A DNA stretch of 47,962 bases. Source: Lachnospiraceae bacterium. Lineage in GTDB: Bacteria; Bacillota; Clostridia; Lachnospirales; Lachnospiraceae. The translations under genes were made by a program, and so were the position numbers. Location: contig JAQXIR010000139.1 of the NCBI GenBank assembly GCA_029007885.1, forward strand, positions 1 through 47,962. The letters are read 5' to 3'. Under the pieces are notes generated by a model. The model saw nothing but the letters and a program-made list of their open reading frames with translations. It ran no database searches and was not told where the DNA came from. Positions 26,251-34,411 of this stretch are shown piece after piece. The number at the start of each line of letters is the position of its first letter. The first letter of the stretch is position 1.

Positions 26251-28416
26251 TTATGCCTTCTTGCCACTTTCCTTTTTCACCAGTTTGGTGCGGAAAAGAT
26301 ACCAAAGTGCTCCTGCAAGACATACAGACGAATATGCACCGCAGATAATACCTGCCATTAAAGGAAGTGCAAATTCACGGATGGAGGTAACACCCAGAAC
26401 ATACAATACCGCAACCATAATAAAGGTTGTTAAGGATGTAAAAATACTTCTTGAAAGTGTCTGGTTAATACTGTTATTTACAACTTCTGCAATATCTGAC
26501 TTACGTCCTGCGGTTCCCAGGTTTTCACGGATACGGTCAAAGATAACAATCGTTGCATTGATGGAGTATCCGACAATGGTTAACATACATGCAATGAATG
26601 TCGAGCCGACTGATACTTTCACAATCGCATAAAAGCCCAGTACTACCAAAACGTCATGTACTAATGCAAGCACACTGCTGGCACCAAACCGGATATCTTT
26701 AAAGCGCAGCCAGATATAAAGCAACATACAAATTGTTGCAATCGTAACGGAAAGAACGGCATTTTTCTTCATTTCTCCGGAAATTGTGGAAGAAATCGTC
26801 TCCGCTGTAATCTTTTCCGTATCTACTCCAAACTCATCTGCCATTGCCTGATTTAAAGCTTCTCTTTGTTCTACCGTAAGCGTTTTTGTCTTAATAATAA
26901 CTTCATTCGTTCCCTGTACTTTCTGCGTCTGGATTGCACCGCCGCCAATTACATCGGATACAACCGGAACAACATTTGCATCAATATCTGCTAAGGAAAG
27001 ATCTTCGTTAAATGTAATGTTGGTAGATGTACCACCCTTAAATTCCAGCGAATAATTTAAAATTTCACCATCATTTGCCTTATTGATTCCCATAAATACA
27101 AATCCGGCAACGATTACTGCAAGGGAAATTGCAAAGAAAGCAGGTTTCTTTGATAAGAAATTGATACTTTTTCTTTCCTTTGCCTTACCATAGAATTTTT
27201 CATTTGTTATGCCCAGTGCATAAAAAGCATTCAATACAAATCTTGTAACAACCAGTGCCGTAAACATGGAGACAACGATACCCAGTCCCAATGTCTGTGC
27301 AAAGCCTTTGATCGTACCGGTTCCCATAATGCCAAGTACCAGTGCTGCAATCAGCGTTGTGACATTTCCGTCGACAATCGCAGATAACGCTTTCTTAAAG
27401 CCAATCTTGATGGCAGAATTTACTGTCTTGCCGGTTGCAATTTCTTCACGAATTCTTGCAAAAATGATAACGTTGGCATCTACTGCCATACCAATGGAAA
27501 GAATAATACCTGCAATACCCGGTAATGTCAGTGTAATATCAAATCCATTCAGTAATAACATGGTCAAAATAACATAAACAATCAGTGCAATTACGGATGC
27601 AAGTCCCGGAATATAATATACGGCAATCATAAAAATTGCTACAAGTGCAAAACCGATAACAGCCGCCTGCAAACTCGTCTTTACGGCATCCTCTCCAAGC
27701 TGTGCACCAACCACGTTAGAACGGAGTTCTTCCAGTTCCAGTTTCAATCCGCCGATACGAATGGTAGATGCAAGTTTTTCTGCTTCTTCATAAGAGCCCA
27801 TTCCTTCAATTACACAGTTACCATCGGTAATTTCGGATTTTACTGACGGATAACTAACAATCTGATTGTCATATACGATGTAAATCGGATCATTATTGGG
27901 TACCGCTGCTTTTGTTGCTTCCGCAAATTTTTCAGTACCTTCTTTATTCAACGTCAGGGCTACCACATACTGCATATTTCCCATACTATCCTGCTGCGTA
28001 GCTGCCTGTGCACTTGCTACATCAGTTCCGGCTAACACTTCATTACCTTCCACATCATAAAAAGCAAGCGAACCCGGTTTTCCAAGTTCTTCCAAGATAG
28101 CATTTGCATCTGATACACCCGGAATTTCAATATTAATACGGTCAGATCCTTCCTGATATACAACTGCTTCCGTACTGTAGCCTTCCACACGTTTTTGCAG
28201 TTTATAAATCGTATCTGCCATATCTTCTTTGCTTGGTTCCTCTTCTCCCACTACCTGATAGGTAATGCTTACACCGCCTGCCAAATCAAGTCCCTGCTTA
28301 ATATTTGCAGCAGAACCTGTTTTGTCCGCATCAAGACCGAAGATAACCGTATAGATTCCTCCGGCAATCAGTGCTGCTAAAATCAACAGACTGATAATTC
28401 CTTTTTTCTTACTCAT
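26251..28416 (-). CDS. secDF: Fused protein translocase subunits SecD-SecF
   Basis: RND-type membrane protein assisting Sec export with the proton gradient. The N-terminal half is SecD: first helix (~6-26), GLDLAGGVSITYQV, P1 periplasmic domain, then five helices with AVDANVIIFARIREE (~310-325). The C-terminal half is SecF: helix at ~425, YSLEFKGGTSTNI, and the SecF counterpart YSINATIVIFDRIRENL. The fusion is about 721 residues with 12 predicted helices. In Clostridia secDF commonly follows the SCIFF genes, as here. Confidence 0.95.
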   Translation of the reverse strand: MSKKKGIISLLILAALIAGGIYTVIFGLDADKTGSAANIKQGLDLAGGVSITYQVVGEEEPSKEDMADTIYKLQKRVEGYSTEAVVYQEGSDRINIEIPGVSDANAILEELGKPGSLAFYDVEGNEVLAGTDVASAQAATQQDSMGNMQYVVALTLNKEGTEKFAEATKAAVPNNDPIYIVYDNQIVSYPSVKSEITDGNCVIEGMGSYEEAEKLASTIRIGGLKLELEELRSNVVGAQLGEDAVKTSLQAAVIGFALVAIFMIAVYYIPGLASVIALIVYVILTMLLLNGFDITLTLPGIAGIILSIGMAVDANVIIFARIREEIATGKTVNSAIKIGFKKALSAIVDGNVTTLIAALVLGIMGTGTIKGFAQTLGLGIVVSMFTALVVTRFVLNAFYALGITNEKFYGKAKERKSINFLSKKPAFFAISLAVIVAGFVFMGINKANDGEILNYSLEFKGGTSTNITFNEDLSLADIDANVVPVVSDVIGGGAIQTQKVQGTNEVIIKTKTLTVEQREALNQAMADEFGVDTEKITAETISSTISGEMKKNAVLSVTIATICMLLYIWLRFKDIRFGASSVLALVHDVLVVLGFYAIVKVSVGSTFIACMLTIVGYSINATIVIFDRIRENLGTAGRKSDIAEVVNNSINQTLSRSIFTSLTTFIMVAVLYVLGVTSIREFALPLMAGIICGAYSSVCLAGALWYLFRTKLVKKESGKKA

Positions 28417-28432
28417 AATCCGTTCTCCTTTT

Positions 28433-29815
28433 TTATTCGGCCAAAGCCGCTTTTATCATAATTGCGCACTCTACACGCTTTCTTTGTAATTCACATCCGA
28501 GGTCATAGGCATCATTAATCTTTCCGTGAAAATTATAGGAATTTGCAGCACAGCCTCCGCTACAGTAAAACTTCGCAAAACAATTCTTACATTTTTCTTT
28601 TGCATACACGTTACAGGTTTTAAATTCATCCCTGATATCCGTACGTACAATTCCCTCATCAACATTGCCCATTAAAAATTCTTCCTGTCCGACAAACTGA
28701 TGGCACGGATAAAAATCTCCCCACGGTGTTACCGCAAGATATTCTGTTCCCGAACCACATCCGGAAAGGCGCTTTGCCACGCATGGACCACCATCCAAGT
28801 CTATCATAAAATGGAAAAAATTAACACCTTTTCCTTCTTTTCTTCGTCGAATCAGTTCTTTTGCCAGATTATCATATTCCTCTAAAAGTTTGGGAATATC
28901 TTCATCCCGCAGTGCATATGAATCTTCCGGTTTAGCCACTACAGGTTCAACGGAAATCTGCTCAAAGCCAAGATCAGCAAGATGTTCCACGTCTTTTGAA
29001 AAATCAAGGTTGTTTCTTGTAAAAGTGCCCCGTACATAATAGTTCATCTGATCACGGCTCTTTGCTACCTTTTGAAATTTAGGAACAATCTGATCGTAGC
29101 TTCCCTGTCCGCCTCTAAACGGACGCATCTTGTCATGGACTTCTTTTCTACCGTCAATGCTCAGTACGATGTTACTCATTTCCCGATTGACAAATTCAAG
29201 GATTTCATCATTCAGTAGAACACCGTTCGTCGTCAATGTAAAACGAAACTTTTTATGGTATGGTTCTTCCAGACTTCTGCCGTACGCGACAAGATGCTTT
29301 ACCACATCCCAGTTCATCAACGGTTCTCCTCCGAAGAAATCAACCTCTAAGTTGACACGGTTTCCGGAATTTTGTACAAGAAAATCCAGTGCTTTCTTTC
29401 CGACTTCAAAACTCATCAAAGCCCTTCTGCCGTGATATTCTCCTTCTTCTGCAAAGCAATACTTACATGCCAGATTGCAGTCATGGGCAATATGAAGGCA
29501 GAGTGCTTTCACAACCGTCTCACGTTTTTTAAAATCTCCGATGTATTTTTCATAAATATCTTCCGTATATAACTGTCCCGCATCTTTTAGGGCAAGCAGT
29601 TCTTCACACACTTCCCTCATTTCTTCCTGTCCGTAGGGAAGGTCTTTGCACGCTTCGATTGCTGCAGCAAGTTCTTCCTCCTTTGAAAGTCCCTTCTTCA
29701 CGACCGGTTCCACCATAGGAATCGCATCATAGACACAATCGTCCACTACATGGACAGAACCTCTGTTTACGTCCAGTACGATGTTATATCCGTTGTTTTT
29801 ATATTGATGTATCAC
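28433..29815 (-). CDS. scfB: SCIFF peptide maturase, radical SAM/SPASM enzyme
   Basis: Installs thioether cross-links into the SCIFF precursor encoded upstream. An N-terminal peptide-recognition (RRE-like) segment is followed by the radical SAM triad CNLACKYC (~residues 105-112), EVDFFGGEPLMNW and SIDGRKEVHDKMRPF. The C-terminal SPASM region has its auxiliary-cluster cysteines: CVAKRLSGCGSG, YPCHQF, CNVYAKEKCKNC and YCSGGCAANSYN. The frame is open to an earlier GTG (29842), but AAGGAG six bases before GTG 29815 yields the conserved N-terminus (M)IHQYKNNGYNIVLDV. It is separated from scfA by a strong hairpin and followed by secDF. Confidence 0.96.
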   Translation of the reverse strand: MIHQYKNNGYNIVLDVNRGSVHVVDDCVYDAIPMVEPVVKKGLSKEEELAAAIEACKDLPYGQEEMREVCEELLALKDAGQLYTEDIYEKYIGDFKKRETVVKALCLHIAHDCNLACKYCFAEEGEYHGRRALMSFEVGKKALDFLVQNSGNRVNLEVDFFGGEPLMNWDVVKHLVAYGRSLEEPYHKKFRFTLTTNGVLLNDEILEFVNREMSNIVLSIDGRKEVHDKMRPFRGGQGSYDQIVPKFQKVAKSRDQMNYYVRGTFTRNNLDFSKDVEHLADLGFEQISVEPVVAKPEDSYALRDEDIPKLLEEYDNLAKELIRRRKEGKGVNFFHFMIDLDGGPCVAKRLSGCGSGTEYLAVTPWGDFYPCHQFVGQEEFLMGNVDEGIVRTDIRDEFKTCNVYAKEKCKNCFAKFYCSGGCAANSYNFHGKINDAYDLGCELQRKRVECAIMIKAALAE

Positions 29816-29848
29816 AAGAAACTCCTTTTTAAATTCTCTCACCCGAAA

Positions 29849-29906
29849 CAGACTCGAAGCCGCAGTACCGGTGCCTTTATAAACCGGTATTCCGACTTCG
29901 AGTCTG
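29849..29906 (-). other. Stable hairpin between scfA and scfB
   Basis: A perfect 11-base basal stem (29849-29859 with 29896-29906) and an inner ACCGGT/ACCGGT stem (29867-29872 with 29882-29887). No long T-run follows on the minus strand, so it is better read as a partial attenuator or mRNA-stabilising element that lets the short scfA message exceed scfB. Confidence 0.75.
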
Positions 29907-29929
29907 TCAATCAGAATATATGTCCGTTC

Positions 29930-30073
29930 TTATTTCATTTTCTCGCAGCTCTGATTTCCTACGGTACAGGATGTCTTACAAGCTGACTGGCAGGATGTCT
30001 GGCATTCTCCGCATCCGCCTTTTTTCATGGATTCTTTCAAATCTCTTGTATTCAATGTCTTAATATGTTTCAT
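29930..30073 (-). CDS. scfA: SCIFF six-cysteine ranthipeptide precursor ScfA
   Basis: Precursor peptide of 47 residues (Six Cysteines in Forty-Five). Its leader MKHIKTLNTRDLKESMKKGG precedes a core with cysteines at 21, 24, 28, 32, 36 and 43, the family spacing CGECQTSCQSACKTSC. Thr37 after Cys36 matches the thioether acceptor reported for the clostridial homologue CteA, with Cys32 as donor. AGGAGG lies ten bases upstream. The radical SAM maturase follows directly. SCIFF peptides are nearly universal in Clostridia; their role is thought to involve signalling, but is not settled. Confidence 0.97.
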   Translation of the reverse strand: MKHIKTLNTRDLKESMKKGGCGECQTSCQSACKTSCTVGNQSCEKMK

Positions 30074-30153
30074 CGGTAAAGCCTCCTTATTGGTAACATT
30101 TCTGCATTAGTATACCATACTTATCACGCAAGGAAAAGACTTTTTCAAAAAAA

Positions 30154-30528
30154 TCATGACAACATTCCACCGAGCATGCCCGCCAAGGTACACAGCAAAA
30201 AGGTCGTTAAAAGGTTGGACGCTACATCTTGCAGGGAATGATTTACAATCAGAGAAACCAACAGCATAACAAGAAAATAGGCGCTCCCCATCAAAAGTCC
30301 CCACAGGAATTTTTTATTTCCCAATTTCTTTCCTGTCAGAAATCCGGAAAGAAACGTAGATATAATATAGATAATAATAATGGAAATAGATACTACCTTC
30401 TCGGAAAGACTGAAACGATACAGAAACAGTGCCAATAAAAGAAGGCTGCCTCCCGTCACCAGATAACTAACCAACAGATTACGCAGCAACAATATCGCTA
30501 CGGATGATTTTTCCATCGCTTTTTCCAT
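30154..30528 (-). CDS. TIGR04086-type small membrane protein
   Basis: Protein of 124 residues with four hydrophobic segments (~11-32, 39-62, 74-93, 105-123), the last ones Gly-rich (LAGMLGGMLS at the very end). Small four-helix proteins of the TIGR04086 family are typically encoded next to yajC, scfA or secD in Clostridia, and the position immediately before scfA fits. Function unknown; a part in SCIFF export or Sec-related membrane insertion is only a guess from location. AAGGAG six bases before ATG 30528 sets the start. Confidence 0.8.
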   Translation of the reverse strand: MEKAMEKSSVAILLLRNLLVSYLVTGGSLLLLALFLYRFSLSEKVVSISIIIIYIISTFLSGFLTGKKLGNKKFLWGLLMGSAYFLVMLLVSLIVNHSLQDVASNLLTTFLLCTLAGMLGGMLS

Positions 30529-30600
30529 CACAATCTCCTTTTCTCACATAGTGAAACAAATCTGCTTCCGTTAAATATATATGATGTTTCTATATAAAAC

Positions 30601-30629
30601 TTGACATTTGCTTTTCTTTTTTGTACGAT
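30601..30629 (+). promoter_or_regulatory. Promoter for the HlyC/CorC-amidase pair
   Basis: -35 TTGACA (30601-30606), 17-base spacer, -10 TACGAT (30624-30629). A ribosome binding site AAAGGAGTG follows at 30654-30662 for the TTG start of the next gene. Confidence 0.75.
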
Positions 30630-30670
30630 TTTTCGTAAACATATTATATTATTAAAGGAGTGATTTTTAT

Positions 30671-31933
30671 TTGGATACGCAAAGTATCATACAACTAATC
30701 ATTTTACTGATTCTAATCTGTCTCTCGGCATTTTTCTCTTCGGCTGAGACTTCTCTTGTCACGGTGAGCCCCATTAAGGTGAAAGCTTTGGTGGAATCAG
30801 GCAATAAACGTGCACTGACTTTACAAAAAATTATCGACAACCACAGCAAAATGCTGAGTGCCATTCTGATTGGCAACAACATTGTTAATATTGCTGCTTC
30901 TTCCCTTACCACCACTCTGACAATTAAATTATTCGGGAGTTATGCGATTGGTATCACTACCGGTCTTTTAACACTTATTATTCTGTTGTTTGGTGAAATT
31001 ACCCCAAAGAATGTGGCAATGTTGAAAGCAGAATCTCTTGCACTTGCTTACAGTCCCATTATCCTGTTCCTCATGAATATTTTGACTCCTGTCATCTTCT
31101 TAGTGGACAAAATTGCAAGCGGCGTTCTGCATCTGTTTCACATTGATCCCAATAAGAAAAATATGATTACAGAAACAGAACTTCGTACTTATGTCGATGC
31201 CGGTCATGAGGATGGTGCAATTGAATCCGAAGAAAAAGAAATGATTATCAATGTATTTGATTTTTCTGATTCTGTCGCAAAAGATATTATGATTCCGCGA
31301 ATCGATATGGTAACCATTGAAGAAAATGCAGGTTACAAAGAATTGATGGATCTTTTCAGAGAATGTATGTATACCAGAATTCCTGTTTATAAGGAAGAAC
31401 ATGACAATATCATCGGTCTTGTCAATATCAAAGATTTTATTCTGGTAAGCGATAAAGATACCTTCCGCGTATCAGACATCATCCGCGATGCTTACTATAC
31501 ATATGAATTCAAAAAAACTGCCGACCTTTTAATTGAACTGCGCGAGACCACAAACAATGTTGCTTTTGTATTAAGCGAATACGGTGCCTGTGTAGGAATG
31601 ATTACCCTGGAAGATTTATTGGAAGAAATCGTTGGTGAAATTCGCGATGAATATGACGAAGATGAAGATGAATTTATTAAAAAAGTCGGAAAAGACTCCT
31701 ATCTGATTGACGGCAACCGCAAACTTGATGACATAAATGATGAACTTGACACTAATCTTTCCAGTGATGATTACGATTCCATCGCAGGACTTGTATTACA
31801 GATTTTAGACCGTATGCCTGCTGCCGGTGATGAAGTCACAACGGATGACGGCATCAAAATAAAAGTTGAATCCGTTGTACAAAACCGCATTACAAAGGTA
31901 CTTCTGCGTCTTCCGGAGCATAGTATAGAATAA
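30671..31933 (+). CDS. Hemolysin C/CorC family transporter (CNNM-type, DUF21-CBS)
   Basis: Membrane protein of the HlyC/CorC (CNNM/MpfA) family, linked to Mg2+ export and resistance. It has an N-terminal DUF21 region with helices at ~4-24, 58-80, 86-106 and 118-140, including AFFSSAETSL and GEITPKNVAM. A CBS pair follows (~190-320, with MIPRIDMVTIEENAGYKEL and GLVNIKDFIL), then a C-terminal CorC_HlyC domain (LIDGNRKLDDIND...). The length of 420 residues is typical. It starts at TTG. It is transcribed divergently from the SCIFF/secDF operon and is followed by a cell-wall amidase. Confidence 0.92.
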   Translation: MDTQSIIQLIILLILICLSAFFSSAETSLVTVSPIKVKALVESGNKRALTLQKIIDNHSKMLSAILIGNNIVNIAASSLTTTLTIKLFGSYAIGITTGLLTLIILLFGEITPKNVAMLKAESLALAYSPIILFLMNILTPVIFLVDKIASGVLHLFHIDPNKKNMITETELRTYVDAGHEDGAIESEEKEMIINVFDFSDSVAKDIMIPRIDMVTIEENAGYKELMDLFRECMYTRIPVYKEEHDNIIGLVNIKDFILVSDKDTFRVSDIIRDAYYTYEFKKTADLLIELRETTNNVAFVLSEYGACVGMITLEDLLEEIVGEIRDEYDEDEDEFIKKVGKDSYLIDGNRKLDDINDELDTNLSSDDYDSIAGLVLQILDRMPAAGDEVTTDDGIKIKVESVVQNRITKVLLRLPEHSIE

Positions 31934-31947
31934 AAAGGATTTTATCT

Positions 31948-32490
31948 ATGCCTTATACAATCATGTTAGATGCCGGTCACGGTGGGTATGATAACGGAGC
32001 CACTTATAACGGACGTCTGGAAAAAGACGATAATCTGGCAATGGCGCTTGCAGTCGGCAACATTTTACAAAGTTATGGTTTCAATGTTCTCTATACCAGA
32101 ACAGAAGATATTTATGAAAGTCCCTATCAGAAGGCAATGGAAGCCAATACCTCGGGTGCCGATATCTTTGTATCTATCCATCGTAATTCTTCGGTTGTTC
32201 CAAATCTCTATAACGGTGTCGAGACACTTGTATATTCCAACCGCGGGTTGCCTGCCATGATGGCCGAAAACATCAATGCTCAATTAGAACGCATCGGTTA
32301 CCGGAACATCGGCATTTCCGAACGCCCCAATCTGGTTGTTTTGAATAGTACAAATATGCCGGCCGTACTTGTGGAAGTCGGCTTTATCAATTCCGATCAA
32401 GACAACTACCTGTTCGACACTTTCTTTTACGAAACTGCATATGCAATTGCAGACGGAATTACAATGACATTATTTCCACAGAACTACTAA
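31948..32490 (+). CDS. N-acetylmuramoyl-L-alanine amidase (Amidase_3, CwlD-like)
   Basis: Zinc amidase cutting the MurNAc-L-Ala bond. Amidase_3 motifs: LDAGHGGYDNGA (zinc His), LEKDDNLAMA (zinc Glu), FVSIHRNSS (zinc His) and AVLVEVGFINSDQD (catalytic Glu). The 180-residue protein is a bare catalytic domain with no signal peptide or membrane helix at the N-terminus, unlike CwlD; an intracellular or lysis-released role, or unconventional export, is possible. It begins 14 bases after the transporter gene and is followed by a terminator. Confidence 0.9.
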   Translation: MPYTIMLDAGHGGYDNGATYNGRLEKDDNLAMALAVGNILQSYGFNVLYTRTEDIYESPYQKAMEANTSGADIFVSIHRNSSVVPNLYNGVETLVYSNRGLPAMMAENINAQLERIGYRNIGISERPNLVVLNSTNMPAVLVEVGFINSDQDNYLFDTFFYETAYAIADGITMTLFPQNY

Positions 32491-32526
32491 AAAACGAGAG
32501 GTCCTTTCGGGCCTCCCGTTTTCATT
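32490..32526. terminator. Bidirectional terminator between amidase and PTS operon
   Basis: Stem of AACGAGAGG/CCTCCCGTT type around a ten-base loop with T-runs on both strands. It can end both the plus-strand amidase transcript and the minus-strand PTS operon. Confidence 0.9.
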
Positions 32527-32549
32527 TGCTAGGGGATTTTTTGATTTGA

Positions 32550-34019
32550 TTATAACATCTTTTTCATTTCATCAGCTACAAACTGTACCTTTGTACCAAC
32601 AATAACCTGTACCGATGTTTTACTCGGTCTGATTACGCCGGAAATACCAGCTGACTTAATTTTCTTTTCATCTACTTTTGTATTGTCTTTTACTTCCATA
32701 CGAAGTCTTGTAATACAGTTGTCTAAAGAAGCGATGTTCTCTTTTCCGCCAAGTCCTTCCAGAATAACAGAAGCAACTTCTGTATAGTTGTCATTGGAAA
32801 GAACAACTTTCTTTTCAGCTTCTACATCGTCATCTTCTCTACCCGGAGTCTTCAAATCAAACTTCACAATTGCAAAGCGGAATACCAGATAGAATACAAC
32901 AAATGCTGCAATACCGAGCGGTATAATCATCCATGTATTCTGTGCTGCCGGTAAAGATGCCGAGAACAGAAGGTCTGTTGCTCCGGCTGAGAAACAGAAG
33001 CCTGCACGGAAGCCAACCAAAGTTGTGATTACTGTAAAGATACCGTATAACAATGCATAAATCAGATACAGACCGGGAGCAAGGAACATAAATCCAAATT
33101 CAAAAGGTTCTGTTACACCGCAGACAAATGCACAAACTGCTGCGGAAGCCACAAGACCGATTGCAACTTTTCTCTTATTGCTCTTTGCTGTCTGAATCAT
33201 TGCCAATGCAGCACCGGGGATACCAAACATCATACATGGGAAGAAGCCTGACATATACATACCAAGGTCCCATGCAACATCTGCGCTTGTTTCACCTGCC
33301 CAGAAGTGAGAAAGGTCACCAAGACCGATTGTATCAAACCAGAATACATTGTTTAATGCATGATGCAAACCTGTCGGAATTAACAGACGATTTAAGAATG
33401 CATAAATACCTGCACCAACTGCGCCCATTCCTGCGATTCCGTTTCCAAGAGCAATCAAAGCTCCGAATACTATCGGCCATACGAACAACAGAATTGCGGA
33501 AGCAATAATGGAAACAACACCTGCAATAATGGCAACACACCGTTTTCCACTGAAGAAAGAAAGCCAATCGGGAAGTTTGGTGCTCTTAAATTTATTATAG
33601 CATGTAGAACCGATAATGCCGGCAAGAATACCGATAAACGGGTTTGCAATTTTACTGAACGCAAGAGTTGCATCTGTGTTTTCTGCAATAGACGGCATAA
33701 GTGTTGTAACACAACCTACAGAAAGTAACGTTGTCATCATTAACCATGATGCCAATGCTGCCAATCCACCGGTTCCGTCATTATCTTCTGACATGCCGAC
33801 ACCGACACCGATAACAAATAAAATTGCCATGTTATCAATCAGAGCCGCTCCTGCTTTCACCAGGAAAAATCCAATCATATTTGCTATACCGTTGATGTCG
33901 CCGCCCTGCATGGTAGACGGACAAAGTGCATATCCGATACCCATCAGAATACCGCAGATTGGCAGACATGCTACAGGAAGCATCAGTGATTTTCCAAGTT
34001 TCTGTAAATACTTCATCAT
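32550..34019 (-). CDS. nagE: PTS transporter subunit IICB, N-acetylglucosamine/glucose family
   Basis: Sugar-specific membrane permease of the phosphotransferase system. The IIC domain (~1-370) has ten or so helices with LIPTGLHHALNNVFWF, GFFPCMMFGIPGAALAM, GVTEPFEFGFMFLAP and FSAGATDLLF. A linker FDLKTPGREDDD, very like that of NagE/NagP, leads to the IIB domain with the phospho-Cys motif DNCITRLRMEV (~430). No IIA is attached; it is encoded separately upstream. The IIC sequence is closer to GlcNAc permeases than to PtsG, but the sugar cannot be fixed from sequence alone. GGGGG lies nine bases before the ATG. Last gene of the operon. Confidence 0.88.
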   Translation of the reverse strand: MMKYLQKLGKSLMLPVACLPICGILMGIGYALCPSTMQGGDINGIANMIGFFLVKAGAALIDNMAILFVIGVGVGMSEDNDGTGGLAALASWLMMTTLLSVGCVTTLMPSIAENTDATLAFSKIANPFIGILAGIIGSTCYNKFKSTKLPDWLSFFSGKRCVAIIAGVVSIIASAILLFVWPIVFGALIALGNGIAGMGAVGAGIYAFLNRLLIPTGLHHALNNVFWFDTIGLGDLSHFWAGETSADVAWDLGMYMSGFFPCMMFGIPGAALAMIQTAKSNKRKVAIGLVASAAVCAFVCGVTEPFEFGFMFLAPGLYLIYALLYGIFTVITTLVGFRAGFCFSAGATDLLFSASLPAAQNTWMIIPLGIAAFVVFYLVFRFAIVKFDLKTPGREDDDVEAEKKVVLSNDNYTEVASVILEGLGGKENIASLDNCITRLRMEVKDNTKVDEKKIKSAGISGVIRPSKTSVQVIVGTKVQFVADEMKKML

Positions 34020-34049
34020 ATTAATTAACCCCCTTATTCGTATTTGTCA

Positions 34050-34104
34050 GTTCCGCCCTAGCCTCGGAACCGATACTTTCCTATATGTCATGAGGTTTCC
34101 CTCA
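34050..34104 (-). other. Two small hairpins in the ptsH-IICB intergenic region
   Basis: GTTCCG/CGGAAC (34050-34055 with 34065-34070) and TGAGG/CCTCA (34091-34095 with 34100-34104) enclosing a GAAA tetraloop on the minus strand. There is no T-run and no RAT-like sequence. They may tune the ratio of soluble PTS proteins to the permease by processing or stability. Confidence 0.45.
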
Positions 34105-34119
34105 CAAACATCGTAAAAA

Positions 34120-34377
34120 TTATAAGTTTTCTTCGAAAAACTTCTGCATTGCAGCAGCTGCTGCCGCTTCGTCTTCTCCCTCGACCTGGCAGGTAAGTTC
34201 CATTCCCTGCTTTGCCCCAAGGCTCATTAACATTAACAATCTTTTGGCATCTGCACTCTTTCCGTTACTTGTAATTGTAATGGTACTTTTAAATTCACCT
34301 GCTGCCTTAACCAAAAGTCCTGCCGGTCTTGCATGCAATCCTACCGGATCTTTAATTACATACTTTATTTCTTTCAT
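34120..34377 (-). CDS. ptsH: Phosphocarrier protein HPr
   Basis: Small PTS phosphocarrier (85 residues). The active-site His15 is in GLHARPAG. The helix that in Firmicute HPr carries the regulatory Ser46 (KSIMGVMSLG) reads AKRLLMLMSLG, placing Arg at position 46; the codon is AGA, one base from a Ser codon. So this HPr can relay phosphate from enzyme I, but should not be phosphorylated at Ser46 by HPr kinase or act with CcpA in the standard way. AAGGAGG precedes the ATG. It lies between ptsI and the IICB gene. Confidence 0.95.
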   Translation of the reverse strand: MKEIKYVIKDPVGLHARPAGLLVKAAGEFKSTITITSNGKSADAKRLLMLMSLGAKQGMELTCQVEGEDEAAAAAAMQKFFEENL

Positions 34378-34411
34378 GTTTTTCCTCCTTCATATATATC
34401 TCTAAACCCCT

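Noticed and set aside
34020..34119. A second RAT antiterminator in front of the IICB gene
   Set aside because: Only two short hairpins are present; there is no GGATTGTTACT or GGCAAAACC element and no T-run.
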